The notes under the pieces: model-generated
The model's input: the letters and a program-made list of their open reading frames with translations, nothing else
What the model was told of the DNA's origin: nothing
Database searches by the model: none
Assembly: GCA_015179125.1 (NCBI GenBank)
Contig: WHVA01000299.1
Location: 62,001-126,000 of the forward strand
DNA length: 64,000 nt
Reading direction: 5' to 3'
Source of the DNA: Gautieria morchelliformis
Lineage: Eukaryota > Basidiomycota > Agaricomycetes > Gomphales > Gomphaceae
Part shown: positions 1 to 11,597 of the stretch, in pieces
How the letters are laid out: every line of letters starts with the position of its first letter
Numbering within the stretch: position 1 is the stretch's first letter
Made by a program: the position numbers and the translations under genes

Positions 1-500
1 AGTGGATGGGCCGCCTTGTCGGAGTGTCCCTTCCCTTCCTACCTTGTCCGTGCGCACTCTTGTTCTGTTGCTGGTTGCTGACCTATTCGGAGCACTCTTG
101 GCCTGAGGGAGAAATGAACACTTCCCTACCCATCCACAAACACCGCCATTCGAGGCGCCACCACTCGCTCAGCGGTCAATGCTTCTCAAACCTTTTCCCC
201 CGAATTTGGCGTCGCCCCTCCCCGCCTCTACACCCGCAAAAGGAACGCACGCTGGTCCCCCCTCCCTGCATCCCAGTCCATGCGCGCATGCACATGCACA
301 GCGAATGTGCACGTGCGTACGTACTACGGGGTCAGCACGAATCAGCGCTAGGGTAGATGGAGCGAAGGCAGAGAACGATAGCGAGGAATTAAGTATTTGT
401 CGATCTGATCCGGAGTGGAGCTCCAACGTCACGGCGCTTGGGGGAGGGGGGGTGTGAGAGGCCATGTCGGGCATTACATGTTTTCGGAGAAACGTCAGGT
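1..500 (+). repeat. Dispersed repeat B, copy 1
   Basis: This segment matches, in reverse orientation, about 14605-15110. The match runs from the window's first bases to near 490 and includes the same ordered landmarks: a CCCACTCTTG-like stretch, an ACAAACACCGC motif, and a CTCCGAAAA-type motif at the far end. ORFs on both strands are shadows of the repeat and of each other, and none resembles a known protein. It starts before the window, so its true left edge is unknown. Confidence 0.7.
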
Positions 501-559
501 ACGTTCAGTAGCGGCGTGTAGGTTTGCATAATTAAGCGACGAGTGCATGCTAGTAAAGT

Positions 560-890
560 ATCTCCTCATGAGGCACTTTTTCACACGGACATGGACGTGG
601 ACATATCTTGACATTGTCGTTGCATGGTATGTACTTGTCGTCCCATCCATTCTTCTCACACCATCCGCTATCCTATTCCTCCAGACCATACATTTTACCC
701 CTACTCCATTGAACGTCCTGGTTCCACCTCCCCTCACACAACACTAACACCTCCCTCCCAGGCTTCATATCTCACACAGCCCTCTCCCTCCCACGGACAT
801 GAACTTGTCATGTTTCCGGTGTCTCTACAAGCGGAGGGGACAGTTGGGGAGGGGGGTGCATGTGCCGGGTGTAGATAAGGCAAGTAAGAG
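560..890 (+). repeat. Dispersed repeat C, copy 1
   Basis: This stretch matches 33690-33910 on the opposite strand. Shared landmarks, in order, are GACATTGTCGT, a TGGTATGTAC-like run, CATCCCA, CCCAGGCTTCATATCT, AGCGGAGGG and GTGCCGGGTGTAGAT. Several gaps separate the copies, so the duplication is not fresh. The ORFs overlapping it end in the same CAGCR-like peptide in both copies only because the DNA is repeated. Confidence 0.7.
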
Positions 891-1199
891 CTGGAACGTG
901 GGGGGTATATGTTTGTAGGATGAGCTTTGAATTGACGGAGAAGGGGCGTGGCTTGGAACAATCGCCCGGTTGGATATGCAGGAGAGAGTTGGAAGAGCAA
1001 GTCAATGATCGCCGCACACTGTCTCGCAGCATGCGGAATGCTGAGCAACTTGTAGGAAGCGCATGGGGCCCATAACCGCGAAGTCCCAGAATCGAAAACC
1101 TGGCGTCGGTACACAGGTTTTTGTTTTTGTTTTTTTGTTTGTTTGAGGGAAATATGAACAGCGGCCGGTTTTTCTTGGGAAGCTCAGTGCTGGACCAGT

Positions 1200-1380
1200 G
1201 CACCGCACCGCTTGACACACGCCTCACACCAGACGCGCAGGCACGTACGGACATCGTTCTTACTGGGCCATGATATTGTAGGTGATATATGACAGAACAG
1301 ACGGAGATGGACGATAGAACACGACAGCCAGCCAACAAGTCACCATAGGACGCGACGTCACATACGAGACGGTACCTCAG
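1200..1380 (-). repeat. Dispersed repeat A, copy 1
   Basis: The minus strand here aligns with 15180-15345 on the plus strand. Shared blocks are CGTCTCGTA, ACGTCGCGTCCT, CGTCCATCTC and CTGTCATATATC. Repeats A and B lie in the same left-to-right order in both places although each is inverted, so one simple inversion does not explain them. Confidence 0.6.
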
Positions 1381-2565
1381 CAGAATATGTCAAGATAAAA
1401 ATGTAGTGGTTAGATCCTGATGTCCGCGCGCGCGCCCGGCGTGTCGTCCTTGTTGAACCACACCTCCGCCGACTTCGAGGGCGCGCTTGTGGAAGCGGGC
1501 GACCCGTGCGTCGGTGCCGGCCTCGACGACGGTGTTGAAGGCGGACGATGTGCGCGCTGATAGAGGGGGATGATCATAATGCGGGTGGACGCGGTGGACG
1601 CGAAGGACGTGACGGAGCCGGACGCGCCCGCGGGGCACGCGTAGAAGGCCGAGGTGTCGGAGCGCGCAGAGTGCGTACGGTCGCCGTGGCACAGCGTCAT
1701 GGTCTTGTGCGAGATCTGCAGAGAACCGTGGATTGCCAAACGTGCCTGTCCACCATGAAGCCGTGCCCGGGCGGTCGCGCGAAGGTGGGCGGAGACGGGC
1801 TGGAGCTGGAGATTGAGCGGATGATCCCACTTTGCGGTAGGCGGGCGGACGACGATGATGGTCCAATTTGATACCTGTGATTGTCGAGCGAAAGCAGGCA
1901 GAAATAGACCTGCCTCGTTGGAGGAGAGCCTTTTTTTCTTGTGCTCCTTGTTCGAGTCCTCGGACGCTTTGGTGGCGTCCTTGAATACCTGCTGTCTGGG
2001 TGCGTCGTCGAGTTTGTCGAATCTCCTCGGCGAGTGCGGCGGGCAAGAAGGAGGAGAGTGGGGAGAGCATACGGGTGTAGCGGCGGGAATAGAGAACAGG
2101 GCGGAAGCGGAGTCGGGCAATGACGCGCGCACGTCAGTGCGGTGACGTCCCACTCAGTATAGCAGCCTGCACACGACACTGACCACCGTCGGACTCCGAC
2201 GGTCGGAGGCTGCACTTGTATCTGAGCACCCGGCGTGTCCAGCGCGCCGACCCTTGGTGTGCGCCGTCTGACGCCCCCTGCTAGCGTCAGCCACCTCCTC
2301 GAGACAGGGGCGGAGACTGCACGTCGATGAGTGGGTCTGCCCGCGGAACGGGGGCTTGGCGGGCGTGGGCATCGCCGTGGGCGCCTGGGCGCCTGGTGGT
2401 CTGCATTCCGGCGTGCGACAGAAGCGTGCCAAGCCTGAATACCGATCGCTCTCGGTGCACCGCCATGCGCCACAACGGAGCTGTCCCTGGTACCTGTATT
2501 CTTAGCGCCAACCAGCTCGTAGCTCAGAGTTGATGCGAGCCGCAACGGCGTCGAGGATGACACGC
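1381..2565. other. GC-rich stretch without a recognisable gene
   Basis: Long minus-strand ORFs cover 1390-2725, but three overlapping frames are open at once, which is what high GC produces. The most protein-like reading is the C-terminal end of the 1410-2153 minus ORF (acidic and polar, ending ADIRI before its stop). I could not tie it to a family. It may be a degraded host exon. Confidence 0.3.
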
Positions 2566-2885
2566 TCGGCAATACACGTGGGCTGCGCCTCGTCAGCGCC
2601 GACATCCTGCGGCACGCCGTGGCTGAGTGCTCAAACAATCGATGCACCAGGAGTGTGCGTCTCAACGACCTTTGTATCGAGATGCCATGTCTTTGGAGCA
2701 CGCTCCCTGCCACTCCCGTCCGCATCGTTGAACGATCGCAACAGCCGTCAAACCCTATTCACGAGGCACGTTCCGGCATGCGTGGGCCCTGTAGGCGACG
2801 CAACCCCGTCACGAGGCGTGTAGGCCAATGGTGGAGGCACTAGTAGAACGCCCGCCCCATCGAAGGTGTCACTGTAGGAAGAACA
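2566..2885 (+). repeat. Dispersed repeat D, copy 1
   Basis: This matches 13750-14080 in the same orientation over about 310 bp, with small insertions and substitutions. Shared blocks include GAGTGCTCAAACAATCG, CGACCTTTGTATCGAGATGC, CACTCCCGTCCGCATCGTTG and TGTAGGCCAATGGTGGAGGC. On the minus strand both copies keep a short peptide (HLDTKVV followed by a PGA.IV motif), so a duplicated host exon is possible. I do not recognise the protein. Confidence 0.7.
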
Positions 2886-2889
2886 GGCA

Positions 2890-5800
2890 CTTAAAATAAG
2901 TACTTTATGCACTAGTACTTAATTTCAGTAGTTTTTTTCACCCCAAAATCAGTGTCAAAAAAATTAATTTAGCTACCACTATAATTAAGTACATTTAAAC
3001 ACTTAAAATAAGCCACCCAAAGCCAGCCCATATCGACGGGTAGACGCATCAAATCACCAAACAAACCGAGTGCTGCGAGCCCTGAGACAGCAAATTCACT
3101 TACTAGGTTAGCATAAGCAAGTCTTATTGAGTACAACAAAAGAATTATTGCATCGTGCATGGCGAATTGTTCATGCATCAGCTCGAGAGCGCAGGGACTT
3201 GGGAGTCTCAGAGAGTAAGGGGAGTGTTTACAATAGTGCAATTGATGTGTAGCGACAACGTAGCTTACTGGAGTAATATAAAATGATGAGAATGCAAAGA
3301 GAAAAAAAAGAAAAAAAAAAACGCACCTATTCAAACTTGACTTCCGGTTCCACGAAAACAGTCCTGGCAAAGTCCCCACTGCGGTCAACAATTCCCCATT
3401 CATTCCCGCGCTTGACTCGTCCAACTACGCATTCGACCGTACGCAAATCCACAACAACAGGGACGGTGGTCTCCAAATACGTGGTCAGCTCGTGAGTCGC
3501 ATCTTTTCCACCTGTTGAACATGGCTGGATGACTGCTAAAAGATATCGACAGGGCTCCTCGAGGTCGAGTGTACGTGACTGTGGCATGATGACATCGATG
3601 ATGCAATGTAGCTGTCCATAAAATATTTGCCGAACATGTGCTGGCAAATTTTGGCCATGGCGATTGTTAGCCACCATCAATGTGTACTGTAAAAATATGA
3701 TGCTATAAAATTTTCTCCTGATTTAGAAATCATGCAGTACTCACACGGACAAATGATGAATCACGGCTGATACGAGCCTGAGCTTCACTTATGGCACAAC
3801 TGGCTCGAATCTTGTCGCCACCGTTAGTAATACGAACTTTCCCCATCTCGTCATAATTGAAGGTAGTTCGGTGAGGATGACATTGGACGGGCAGTTGAAC
3901 AGCTGCACGAAGTATAAAGCGATTCTTCGGCGAAGGTCCGGATCTGGCTGAAAAGCAAGGTTACGAGGTGAACGAAGGACTGTATTAGGAACTAAGAGGC
4001 CCCAATGTGTTAGCGGCATGCAAAGGGGGTGTCATATCAAAGTACACACATTCTGGGTAGACATGCTCCATCGCACTCACAGCTCCTTCTATGGCCTCCG
4101 GCGTCAGCATCTCATCAACTTGCGTATATAGGACCTTGAGCTGGGAGAGCTGCGCTGCACGTGTGATGTACACCGACAGTGTGGCATAAGGGTGAAGCCG
4201 TGAGGTCACGCACGATCCCAGTTTGCCGCAATATCGTTCCATTGGGAACGCCCAAGTCGTCCATGCAGGGCCGCAAAGACGTATGTAGTTGGGAACATGC
4301 AGGAGCGCATGAATATTGAAAGTACATGCAGGGAGATTCTTTTGTTCATAACGGTAATACCACCTGCCAGCTGCGGTTGCTTCAGAACACGAACTGAGTA
4401 CAAAAATTCATAACGCACCTTTCATATTGTTGGACCCACTTTACGATAGATTTATGTAGTTTTTGCAATGCTTCCTCAGTTATGGTGAACTGAAGACACA
4501 TCTTGATGATGCTGACAAGATCGCAAAAGTGATCGTAATATTTGGGGTTGGGGAACCGATTCCGTAAGAGGATGGGGCCTAAATACTGCACCCAGAATGA
4601 CCAGAATTCTGCTTTATATTTGGAGTTGGTGATGTCGGGCATGGCGCCAATGAAATCGGAGGGTATCATCTTGTAAGCCTCGGCGGTTTCATGGCCTATT
4701 TGTTCCCATATATGTGGTGCTAGGCGGTATCCTGGGTCAGCAGGTTCAATGTTCTTGAAGCGGCCCAATCCTGTCCAGTGCTCTTTTAGTAATGGACAGA
4801 TATTTTCGAAAAAAAGATGCATTATGTCGTGTGGAAAAGAATCCAGCAGACTGAGTGACTTGAGGCGCAAAAGCCAAGACAATCGGTTGATTCCGTAGTG
4901 CATTCCAAGCCTGTCACGACGAGTCGGTTCAGCAGACAATATTTCAGTGAGATGTGTGACGTGGACATTGTGTGTGCGGACAGGCAAGTTGTTAGGGTCC
5001 CACCCATCATCCCTGCGCTGTCCTGGTCATCGTGGCGCCTGTAATGCAGGATAGTAGGTGGAGCTTGGTTTCTTCCCTGGCCATTGGATCTCATCGTGTT
5101 TGCCTCGGATCAGACAGAAGCGGCATGGGCAATAGGCAGTATGCCCTCTCAAGCATAGTAGCTTGGACATAGCAGGGAGATCACCTGAAAATAAAATGAG
5201 ATACGCGTGTAAATCGAAATTCTCGTTGGTTGCAGCATCATATGTGCATATGCCATGAGCAAGTCGTTCGAGTTCCTTGATCAGAGGCACTAAGAATGAG
5301 TCCAGGCACTTGGGGCCATTGGGACCAGGGATAACCATGACAGGAAGCAGATTGTCGAATCGGGTGCGAACCTCTGATGTGATGTTGTAATTTGTTAATA
5401 ATACTGGCCAGGCCGAGTTACTCTTCTTTCTTCCTAGGGCTGGTCTAATAGCAAACACCTATGAATAGTTTGTGAGTATAAACTATCCTATTTAATTGGT
5501 AAATACCTGAAACCCATCGGTCGACCCCCCGAGCGCAATATCACGAGGATCGGAGAAGTATTTATGGCCGAGTGTTTCACCTTGTACTTCGACATGTTTA
5601 TCCAGGAGACTGTGATAATGGGATCCATCAAAGACATCGCTGTATTCCCCAGGCGTGTGAGTGTATTGACTTCTATATTTGAGCCGTTCGATCATCGAGC
5701 AGCCTTCATACCACCCCTGCAGGCGAGGGGTGATCGGCAGATAAGGGAGCCGTGCAATCGGTTTGTCATTGGCATGGTAGCGAGGGTTACCACAGATTGA

Positions 5801-6725
5801 GCAATATGTGTCAGCTCGGAAGGAATCCACATATAGAAGGCAGGAATTATCACACATGTCGTAGAATTCAGGTTTGATGCCTGAAAGAAACTCAATTTGC
5901 CTGTACATTAGATATTCAGTGTTGAGGTTGAGTTTGCGTCGAAAGAGCCTGCGCATGTTGTTATATGTAGACCGAGGGAGCCCTGAGCCGGACATGCGCA
6001 GGGCAAACGCGCAGATGTTATCTAGGTCATCATCAGTTAACAGATCTCCACCTGTGGTTGAAGAAAGATTGTTAGGTACATAATTTGTTATATAAATAAA
6101 AAATGCAGACGTATGGCATGCAATTGTGCCTTCCACTCTTCTCCATAGCGTTCTTGGAGCACGCGAATGAGGTCTTCGTCGGTGAGCTCATCGCGTTCCT
6201 CATCCTCAACCTCCTCGACTTCGGCCTCTTCCTCAAGTCCTTCATTCTCGTTGAGATTGGGGAAGATTTCGTCTTCGTCCACTATACTTAAGGAAATCGA
6301 TGGTGCGTCAGACAGATAATCCTCCAGTGTATCTTCCATGACGACATCATTGCCACCATTGTTGTCGGCAAACTGATCGAGATCTTGATCAGGGTCCAGC
6401 TTATCGTGCCTGGTGTCGGGCGCATTGTCCGAATCCGATGATGAGAGCGCTCGTGCTTTTTTTAGCAGCTCTCGATGTCGTCGACGTTGCTGTGCAGCAA
6501 GTGGTTTCATGCAAGAGGGGATACATAGACAAGGTTTTTTTGGGGGCATGATAACAGCAGAACTTGTTGTAAGTCATTTCAATGTCCGCCACTTGATGAA
6601 TTAGAACTCCTTTCTTCCTCCCACCACCACCACCACCACCACAAAAGCAGGAGAATTTACAAGCAATCCGCCGATCTCGGTTTATGCGCACAAACGGTGA
6701 GGGTGGCTTAGAAGTGTGGGATAGT
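2890..6725 (-). mobile_element. CACTA (EnSpm/Tnp2-type) DNA transposon
   Basis: A cut-and-paste DNA transposon carrying a Tnp2-type transposase gene on the minus strand. Candidate degenerate terminal repeats are seen: AAACACTTAAAATAAGCCAC near 2997 and, inverted, GGGTGGCTTA followed by AGTGT and GTAC near 6702. CACTA words also occur near 2912 and 2975. The edges are therefore estimates. The transposase carries a stop and a frameshift, so this copy looks inactive. Dispersed repeat D abuts it on the left and the ORF at 6814 on the right. Confidence 0.65.
3327..6549 (-). pseudogene. Tnp2-type (Transposase_21) transposase, inactivated
   Basis: The gene reads leftwards from an acidic N-terminal exon (6549-6111), through 6051-5507 and 5458-4419, to a last exon ending at 3327. 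Introns are 50-60 bp with GT..AG ends. Family landmarks appear in order: a C..C..PRYH zinc-type cluster, a DIALGGSTDGFQ block, NYNI and VIPGPNGPKCLDSF, the GDLPAMSK / CPCRFC block, then LPACTFNIHALLH and WGIVDR near the end. These match CACTA Tnp2 transposases of Agaricomycetes. Two lesions are visible: an in-frame TGA at 5027-5029, where the ORF otherwise continues smoothly, and a one-base frameshift near 3857, before the MGKV.. segment. This is a DNA-transposon gene, not a host gene. Confidence 0.8.
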
Positions 6726-6813
6726 ACGTCTGGTTATTTCTTTCCTTAAACTGCCAAAAAAGCTAACAATTTTGTTCTAGTTTTGGTGAGAAAGGGTTTG
6801 CAGTAATACTACA

Positions 6814-7239
6814 GTGTTTCAAGAAATATTCCCGGCCGAGATTCCCCTCCCTGACACAATCAAGCCACTTGCACACGACACATTTCTTCATTTTGTGCTT
6901 GTTCCCGAGGCTACATGGCGGCTTATTGCTGCTTGTGAAGGGTGCACACGAATTGTGGCGATGGAAACTGTGGTATTGAGCTCAAAGTGGGGTGGCTCAC
7001 GCTTCCCATTACATACGGGTACAGCTGGAGAGGATATTGATGTGGAATACGCAAACATGGTCGATCAGCAACGCGATGCCGAGAGAAAACTTGACAAAGG
7101 CAAGGGCGTGATGTCTGGTGAAAAGAAGAAGTCCCTGGTCACTGTGAAAGAAGAGGAAGAGGAGGTCCATGTGGTAGCTGACTATACAATGGAACGTATG
7201 GGCAGCGGCATCATCTATGTTATCAACGACAATGATTAA
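6814..7239 (+). CDS. Hypothetical protein, 141 aa, acidic C-terminal half
   Basis: An open frame of 141 residues lies just outside the CACTA right end. The N-terminal half contains FLHFVLVPEATWRLI and SSKWGGSRFPL. The C-terminal half is rich in lysine and glutamate (a KGKGV segment, then EEEEEVH) and ends at TAA. The FVLVPEA..L..SS..GG layout is loosely like the C-terminal domain of Rtc4-type proteins often seen near fungal transposons, but this is a weak impression. The sequence before the ATG has an AG acceptor-like context, so this may be only the last exon of something longer. No signal peptide or membrane segment is seen. Confidence 0.35.
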   Translation: MFQEIFPAEIPLPDTIKPLAHDTFLHFVLVPEATWRLIAACEGCTRIVAMETVVLSSKWGGSRFPLHTGTAGEDIDVEYANMVDQQRDAERKLDKGKGVMSGEKKKSLVTVKEEEEEVHVVADYTMERMGSGIIYVINDND

Positions 7240-7399
7240 AGTTACGTCTCTCTTCCTTTCTGTTATCGCTTATGCTATTTCATTTCTATCATAGATGTTT
7301 TTGTTGTTGTCTCTTGTAGCCTCATTCACTCGCATGTGTTGTTTCTTGCTCGTTGCTTTGCTACCATCACGTCACTGAAATAACGTACCCTCGTTGTTT

Positions 7400-7690
7400 C
7401 TCACCATTGCTATCCCAGTCTAACATCATCATCACTTGCTGTATGTAGTACTTCTTGCTGTCATTGCTCAGTATGCTCTCGGTTGCTATCGCTGATGAAG
7501 TGGACGGGTACGTACTGGTAGCAGAGACAAGCGAGGTCGAAGCAATCGAACCTCGATCCCTGGCTGAGGCAAGACGACGCCCTGACTGGCACCTATGGGA
7601 GACTGCCATTCATGAAGAGTTAGCAGTACTCCATGATGCCGGGACTTGGTGTAGAGGACAGGAATTATAGGCAGTAGGTATGGACTTGTT
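7400..7690 (+). mobile_element. Ty1/copia pol fragment
   Basis: A short piece of copia polyprotein lies on the plus strand. The block around EPRSLAEARRRPDW and IHEELAVL is the linker just before the reverse transcriptase. The piece is cut off on its right, where the LTR of another copia element begins near 7703 in the opposite orientation. It is a fossil fragment and no LTR of its own is seen. Confidence 0.7.
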
Positions 7691-7702
7691 GCTCAAAAGA
7701 TG

Positions 7703-8197
7703 ACTAGAAATTAATTCACTCTCTCAGTGAATTTAGTTGTCACTGTTAATATTATACGCTACCTAGAAATTAATTCACTACAGTATTTCTAGGTCAACAA
7801 ATCGAAAGGAAACAAGACTAATTTACTTGCCTCTCTCAGTGAATTTAGTTGTCACTGAGAGAGGGGGGAAATTTGTCTCATGCGCATGTACTACTAGCCG
7901 GCGCTTTAGCGCCCGTGGTGCCACCGTGTGCCATGCTAAGCGCCCGTAGAACGTTGCACGGTAGTGAACAGCCGCAGCTCAAAAAGGAAACTTGTCCACA
8001 ACCACCCACAAAGGGTCGGTTGGACAGAACATGAAAAGAAGTAGAAATACAGCTTCGAAAAATCAAAGAAAAATTTGACAAATCATAGAATGAATGTCAG
8101 CATGGTTTCAAGTCAAAATCAAAAGAAATATGAATGGTGGAATCTATTTGGCTTGATTTTGGTGCAGGAGCATAAATGCACCCAACACGCCCCCTCA
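7703..8197 (-). repeat. Copia 3' LTR, about 495 bp
   Basis: On the minus strand the LTR begins TGTTGGGTGC and ends near TCTAGTCA. It carries two copies of a CTCTCTCAGTGAATTTAGTT-type word about 130 bp apart and a GGCGCTTTAGCGCCC palindrome. The same words, boundaries and order recur in the solo LTR at 48974-49417, so both belong to one LTR family. Confidence 0.75.
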
Positions 8198-9345
8198 AGC
8201 CTAATATATTCCAAGCTTCTCGTTGAGGATCTTCACTCTAGGACTAGGAAGTCCTTTAGTGAGAATATCTGCCAACATTTGTTCGGTTGGCAAATAAACG
8301 AGCTTGACTTCTTGATTTTTGATTATATCTCGAAGGAAATATAATCTGATGTCAAAATGTTTGGTTCTCGTGTGTTGTTGAGTGCCATACGTGATTGCAA
8401 TGGCTGATTGATTGTCTGAATAAACTTGGATGGGTCTGTTCAGCGGTTGGAATATTTCAGAAATAAAATGGCGCATCCAGAGAGCCTCTTTGCCCACATG
8501 GGTCAGGGCAATGAATTCGGCTTCAGTTGATGAGAGGGCTACTATCGATTGTTTCTGGCAACTCCATGAAACAGTGCCTCCATCAATCTGAAATAAATAT
8601 GCCGAATATGAACGCCTATGACTCTGTGAACCCCAATCCGCATCTGAATACCCCATCAAGCCATCTCGATTTCTTCCAAGTGTGAGTTTGTAATGCTTCG
8701 TGCCTTTCAAATATTTGAAGACACGTTTAACTGCATTCCAATGTGTGCCACTTGGATTTTCGAGCAATTGTGAGAGCAATGACACCGCAAATGCAATGTC
8801 AGGTCGAGTAGCTACAGCTGCCCACATCAGTGATCCTATGGCTTGCCTGTATGGAAACTTCGACATGGCTTTCTTGCCTCTCTCTGTAGAAGGACATTGG
8901 TCTTTAGATAATTTAACGGCTGGATCAAGAGGTGTAGAATAAGTCTTCGCATCTTCGAGATTGAATTTTTTGATGATCTTCTCGATGTATGCGGGTTGTG
9001 AAATTGCAATGGTTTTCTTCTGCCAGTCCCTTTCGATTTTGAGGTTCAATAGCCAAGGAATCTCGCCTAGATCTTTCATACTGAAGACCTGAGCAAGATC
9101 TCGTTTGACTTCGTCCAGGACTGACTGACTCTCAGCTGTGATGGTGAGGTCATCCACAGCTGTTGCAATGATCACATGCCCCTTTCCGCCACGTCTATAA
9201 AATACAGCCCCATCTGTGGCTGATGTAGTGAATCCTAACTTGTGGAATTCACCACTTAGACGTTTGTACCATTCCCTTCCAGATTGTTTGAGGCCATAGA
9301 GTGCTTTCTTCAAAAGTAGCACTTCGTCTTCAGCAACTGAATGTC
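7703..9345 (-). mobile_element. Ty1/copia element, 3' half with 3' LTR
   Basis: An LTR retrotransposon fossil on the minus strand. The open frame 9322-8201 (373 aa) covers the distal reverse transcriptase and RNase H. Landmarks are ALYGLKQSGREWYK, DLGEIPWLL, GYSDADWGS, SSTEAEF and a TKHFDIR..F block. A purine-rich tract follows the stop, then the 3' LTR (8197 down to about 7703). The 5' half is missing, and the element is cut near 9345. What remains of the frame is open. No TSD was identified. Confidence 0.8.
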
Positions 9346-10040
9346 ACTGAATTATATGAGGCAAATCACTGAAGATTCATGAAATTTGTAGTGAATGTTA
9401 GGTTGTAAAGCTATGGGTTTTCAATGGTTATTGCCTTGCATTCTTGTTCAAAAGCCATGAGATACCAGTTAAACTTTCCCATTGTTTCAAGTCATAAATC
9501 AATATATAGAAGGGAAAATACAGATGAAACATATGGCAAAAATCACTAAAATACCACGGTCGGATCCAAGAAATTCATACCAGGCCGCTTCACATACGTT
9601 GGAGCGGCAGTGCGCCGGGAGCCGAAAGGAGATGAAGAAGGGTTACGAAAAGTAGATGACATACTATTGGAGATGGCAGATGGCAGACAATGTGAACCTG
9701 AAATGGGTCAGGCTACCAGGGAGCCTCTTATAACCGAGGTACGTACATCATGCACAACAGCACATGTCTTGTGCACAGGGTGTCGCTGGCGACGCCACCG
9801 CTACCGCGATGCCCACGAGAGATGCCTGGGGTCACATCGTCAGCATGTACAGAGGATGAGGACACAGATCAGAACACATGACATCAACCGCGAAGACGGA
9901 AGAATACAAACACCAAAATGGAGAATAGAAAATAGAAATAGGACAGAAAAATCGGGACAAAGTGCACATGACACAAAACCAGCGAACTCAACTTTTACCC
10001 ACCCGAACGCACTCTCCACACACGTCTTGAGCTCCTTATA
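9346..10040. other. No supported gene
   Basis: The plus ORF at 9610-10041 has no recognisable domain. On the minus strand, 9556-9650 gives a short peptide ending in KRPGMNFLDPTVVF before a stop, which may be a last exon of a lost gene. I cannot assign either. Confidence 0.3.
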
Positions 10041-10044
10041 GCTC

Positions 10045-10830
10045 ACCATGAGACACCTCTGCTCATCCCGCGATATGAGCATGATGCGTTCATCTGTCCA
10101 GGGGTCGAGCAGGTCGGTGATGTGCAGCGAGTGGGGTTGGGGTTGATTGAGTCAGCGAACGTGTCACACCTCTCACATGTCGAGCCACGCACCTTGCACG
10201 TGCGCCATCTTCACGACAGGCGCGCCATGCTCATTGATCTGGTCGGCGCTTGTGACACACGGGGATCATCTGCATCCAGCTCCCACTGATGAAAGGCGGC
10301 GATGGTCCAGTCTGCTGGACAGAGGCGGGAAGCAGCTTCCATTTACCAGATGTGTATTAATAATTTACCTTGATCCGGTGCATGGCGCATATATCCGGCT
10401 TTAGACGATGGTGCCTATTGAGGCATTAGTGTCTGGGCTCGAAAACGCGGACTGTGTGAAGGCTCTTACCTTGAACAGACTGGACGACACATCCTCAATG
10501 TCAACTAGTTGGAGCCTCTCGAGAGGAGGGAGCCTTCGCAGAAGTCACAAAATATGGCTGACTATGCCCGCATTCGGATTCGTACCAATGAGCGTAGTCA
10601 TAGTCATAACCGTAGCGTGAGGTGGCTAATTCTCTGAGGAGCTTCAGACATGTAGTTATGAACCCACAGCTCGAGACGTTCAAGCGCAGGAAGGGCTGTC
10701 CGGTACATGTTCACGTCAGTAATAGAACGACAATAGGTGAGGCATTATGATTGATGATGTTGCTGGAACGCTGAGCTTGTCATCGCCTGAATCCCGTCGG
10801 ACACAGGTGTTCTCTAGAAGAAACTTTGTC
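10045..10830 (-). pseudogene. F-box/LRR-like protein remnant
   Basis: Minus-strand segments in different frames read like the leucine-rich part of Agaricomycete F-box proteins: IIMPHLLSF near 10780, LPALERLELWVHNYMSE near 10680, LLRRLPPLERLQLVDIED near 10520, and a final block HSLHITDLLDPWTDERIM near 10100 that ends at a GTGAGC donor-like site. Spacings suit short introns, but frames change without good splice sites near 10720 and 10640. No F-box motif is visible. I read it as a broken, partly preserved host gene, possibly a longer gene not fully traced. Confidence 0.4.
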
Positions 10831-10948
10831 CTTGCTGGTTGGATGGGCGATGATAGTAGGAGGGAAGCCATTGTGTCTTTTGAGTTCAACAACAGGCACC
10901 CACTTGGATCCGTCACGTGATAACAAACACGACTGTACTCCCCTCTAG

Positions 10949-11433
10949 CTCTACACAAATCGCTTCCCTGAGCTATTCACTATGGCGTCTTCGATTGGCC
11001 CCTTTGTCCAGGCCGTGTGGGCACTTGTCGGGGATGGCAAGCATCCCGCTGTCACAGACGACACTGTGCGTCGAACTACCTCGCGCGCTGAAATATAATG
11101 ATTTCGGTTTTGGAAGCTTGTCACTCAGGCGTTAAGGTTCCTCTCGACAGCTATCCGGTCAGGTCTATTCCGCGATCTCTTCGGTAGCCTGGACACAATC
11201 CCTTGTGAATGGTGTCGTTGTACTGGAATTGCGAGGTATGGACTACACGCTCCGCTATGGCGAGCCTACGCTCAGCCAGGTCAGATCACGAGACAGAGCA
11301 GTTCGAGGATGACCCACTCGAGTACATCCACATTGATCTCTCGATCCCGTCGGTCTTGACCGGTGGCAGCAGCGAAGGAACAACGCGCCGCCACGCCGCC
11401 GCAGATGTCCTGTGCACCCTCATCGGAGCCGGA
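10949..11433 (+). pseudogene. CSE1: Exportin-2 (CSE1/CAS) central fragment, part 1
   Basis: CSE1 returns importin-alpha from nucleus to cytoplasm. Three exons of its central HEAT-repeat region are present: 10949-11065 (LYTNRFPELFTMASSIGPFV.. onwards), 11117-11235 and 11285-11433. They contain the diagnostic runs LRFLSTAIRSG, HETEQFEDDPLEYI and RRHAAADVL. Introns are 51 and 49 bp with GT..AG ends. A frameshift lies near 11200, after SLDTI, so this piece is not functional. The upstream exons (start codon and importin-beta N-terminal domain) are absent, and sequence to the left belongs to another gene on the other strand. The fragment is cut at 11434 by an LTR and continues at 12920. Confidence 0.8.
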
Positions 11434-11597
11434 TGTTAGGGATCGTCCACAAAGTAGCTACCTATTTATGAACATTTACTAGGTAGTTAATTAGTTTCAA
11501 ACGTCCTCAAGGAAGGTTGTATTAATATTTCTATGCTACACTCACATTGGGTCCACAAGATACAACAATCTCTTGATAGTTTAGCTAAGAATCCCCC

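Noticed and set aside
1390-2725. Three long overlapping minus-strand ORFs (226, 247 and 342 codons) that could be a large gene.
   Set aside because: All three frames are open together over GC-rich DNA, none shows a domain, and composition alone explains the openness. I kept the area as unassigned.
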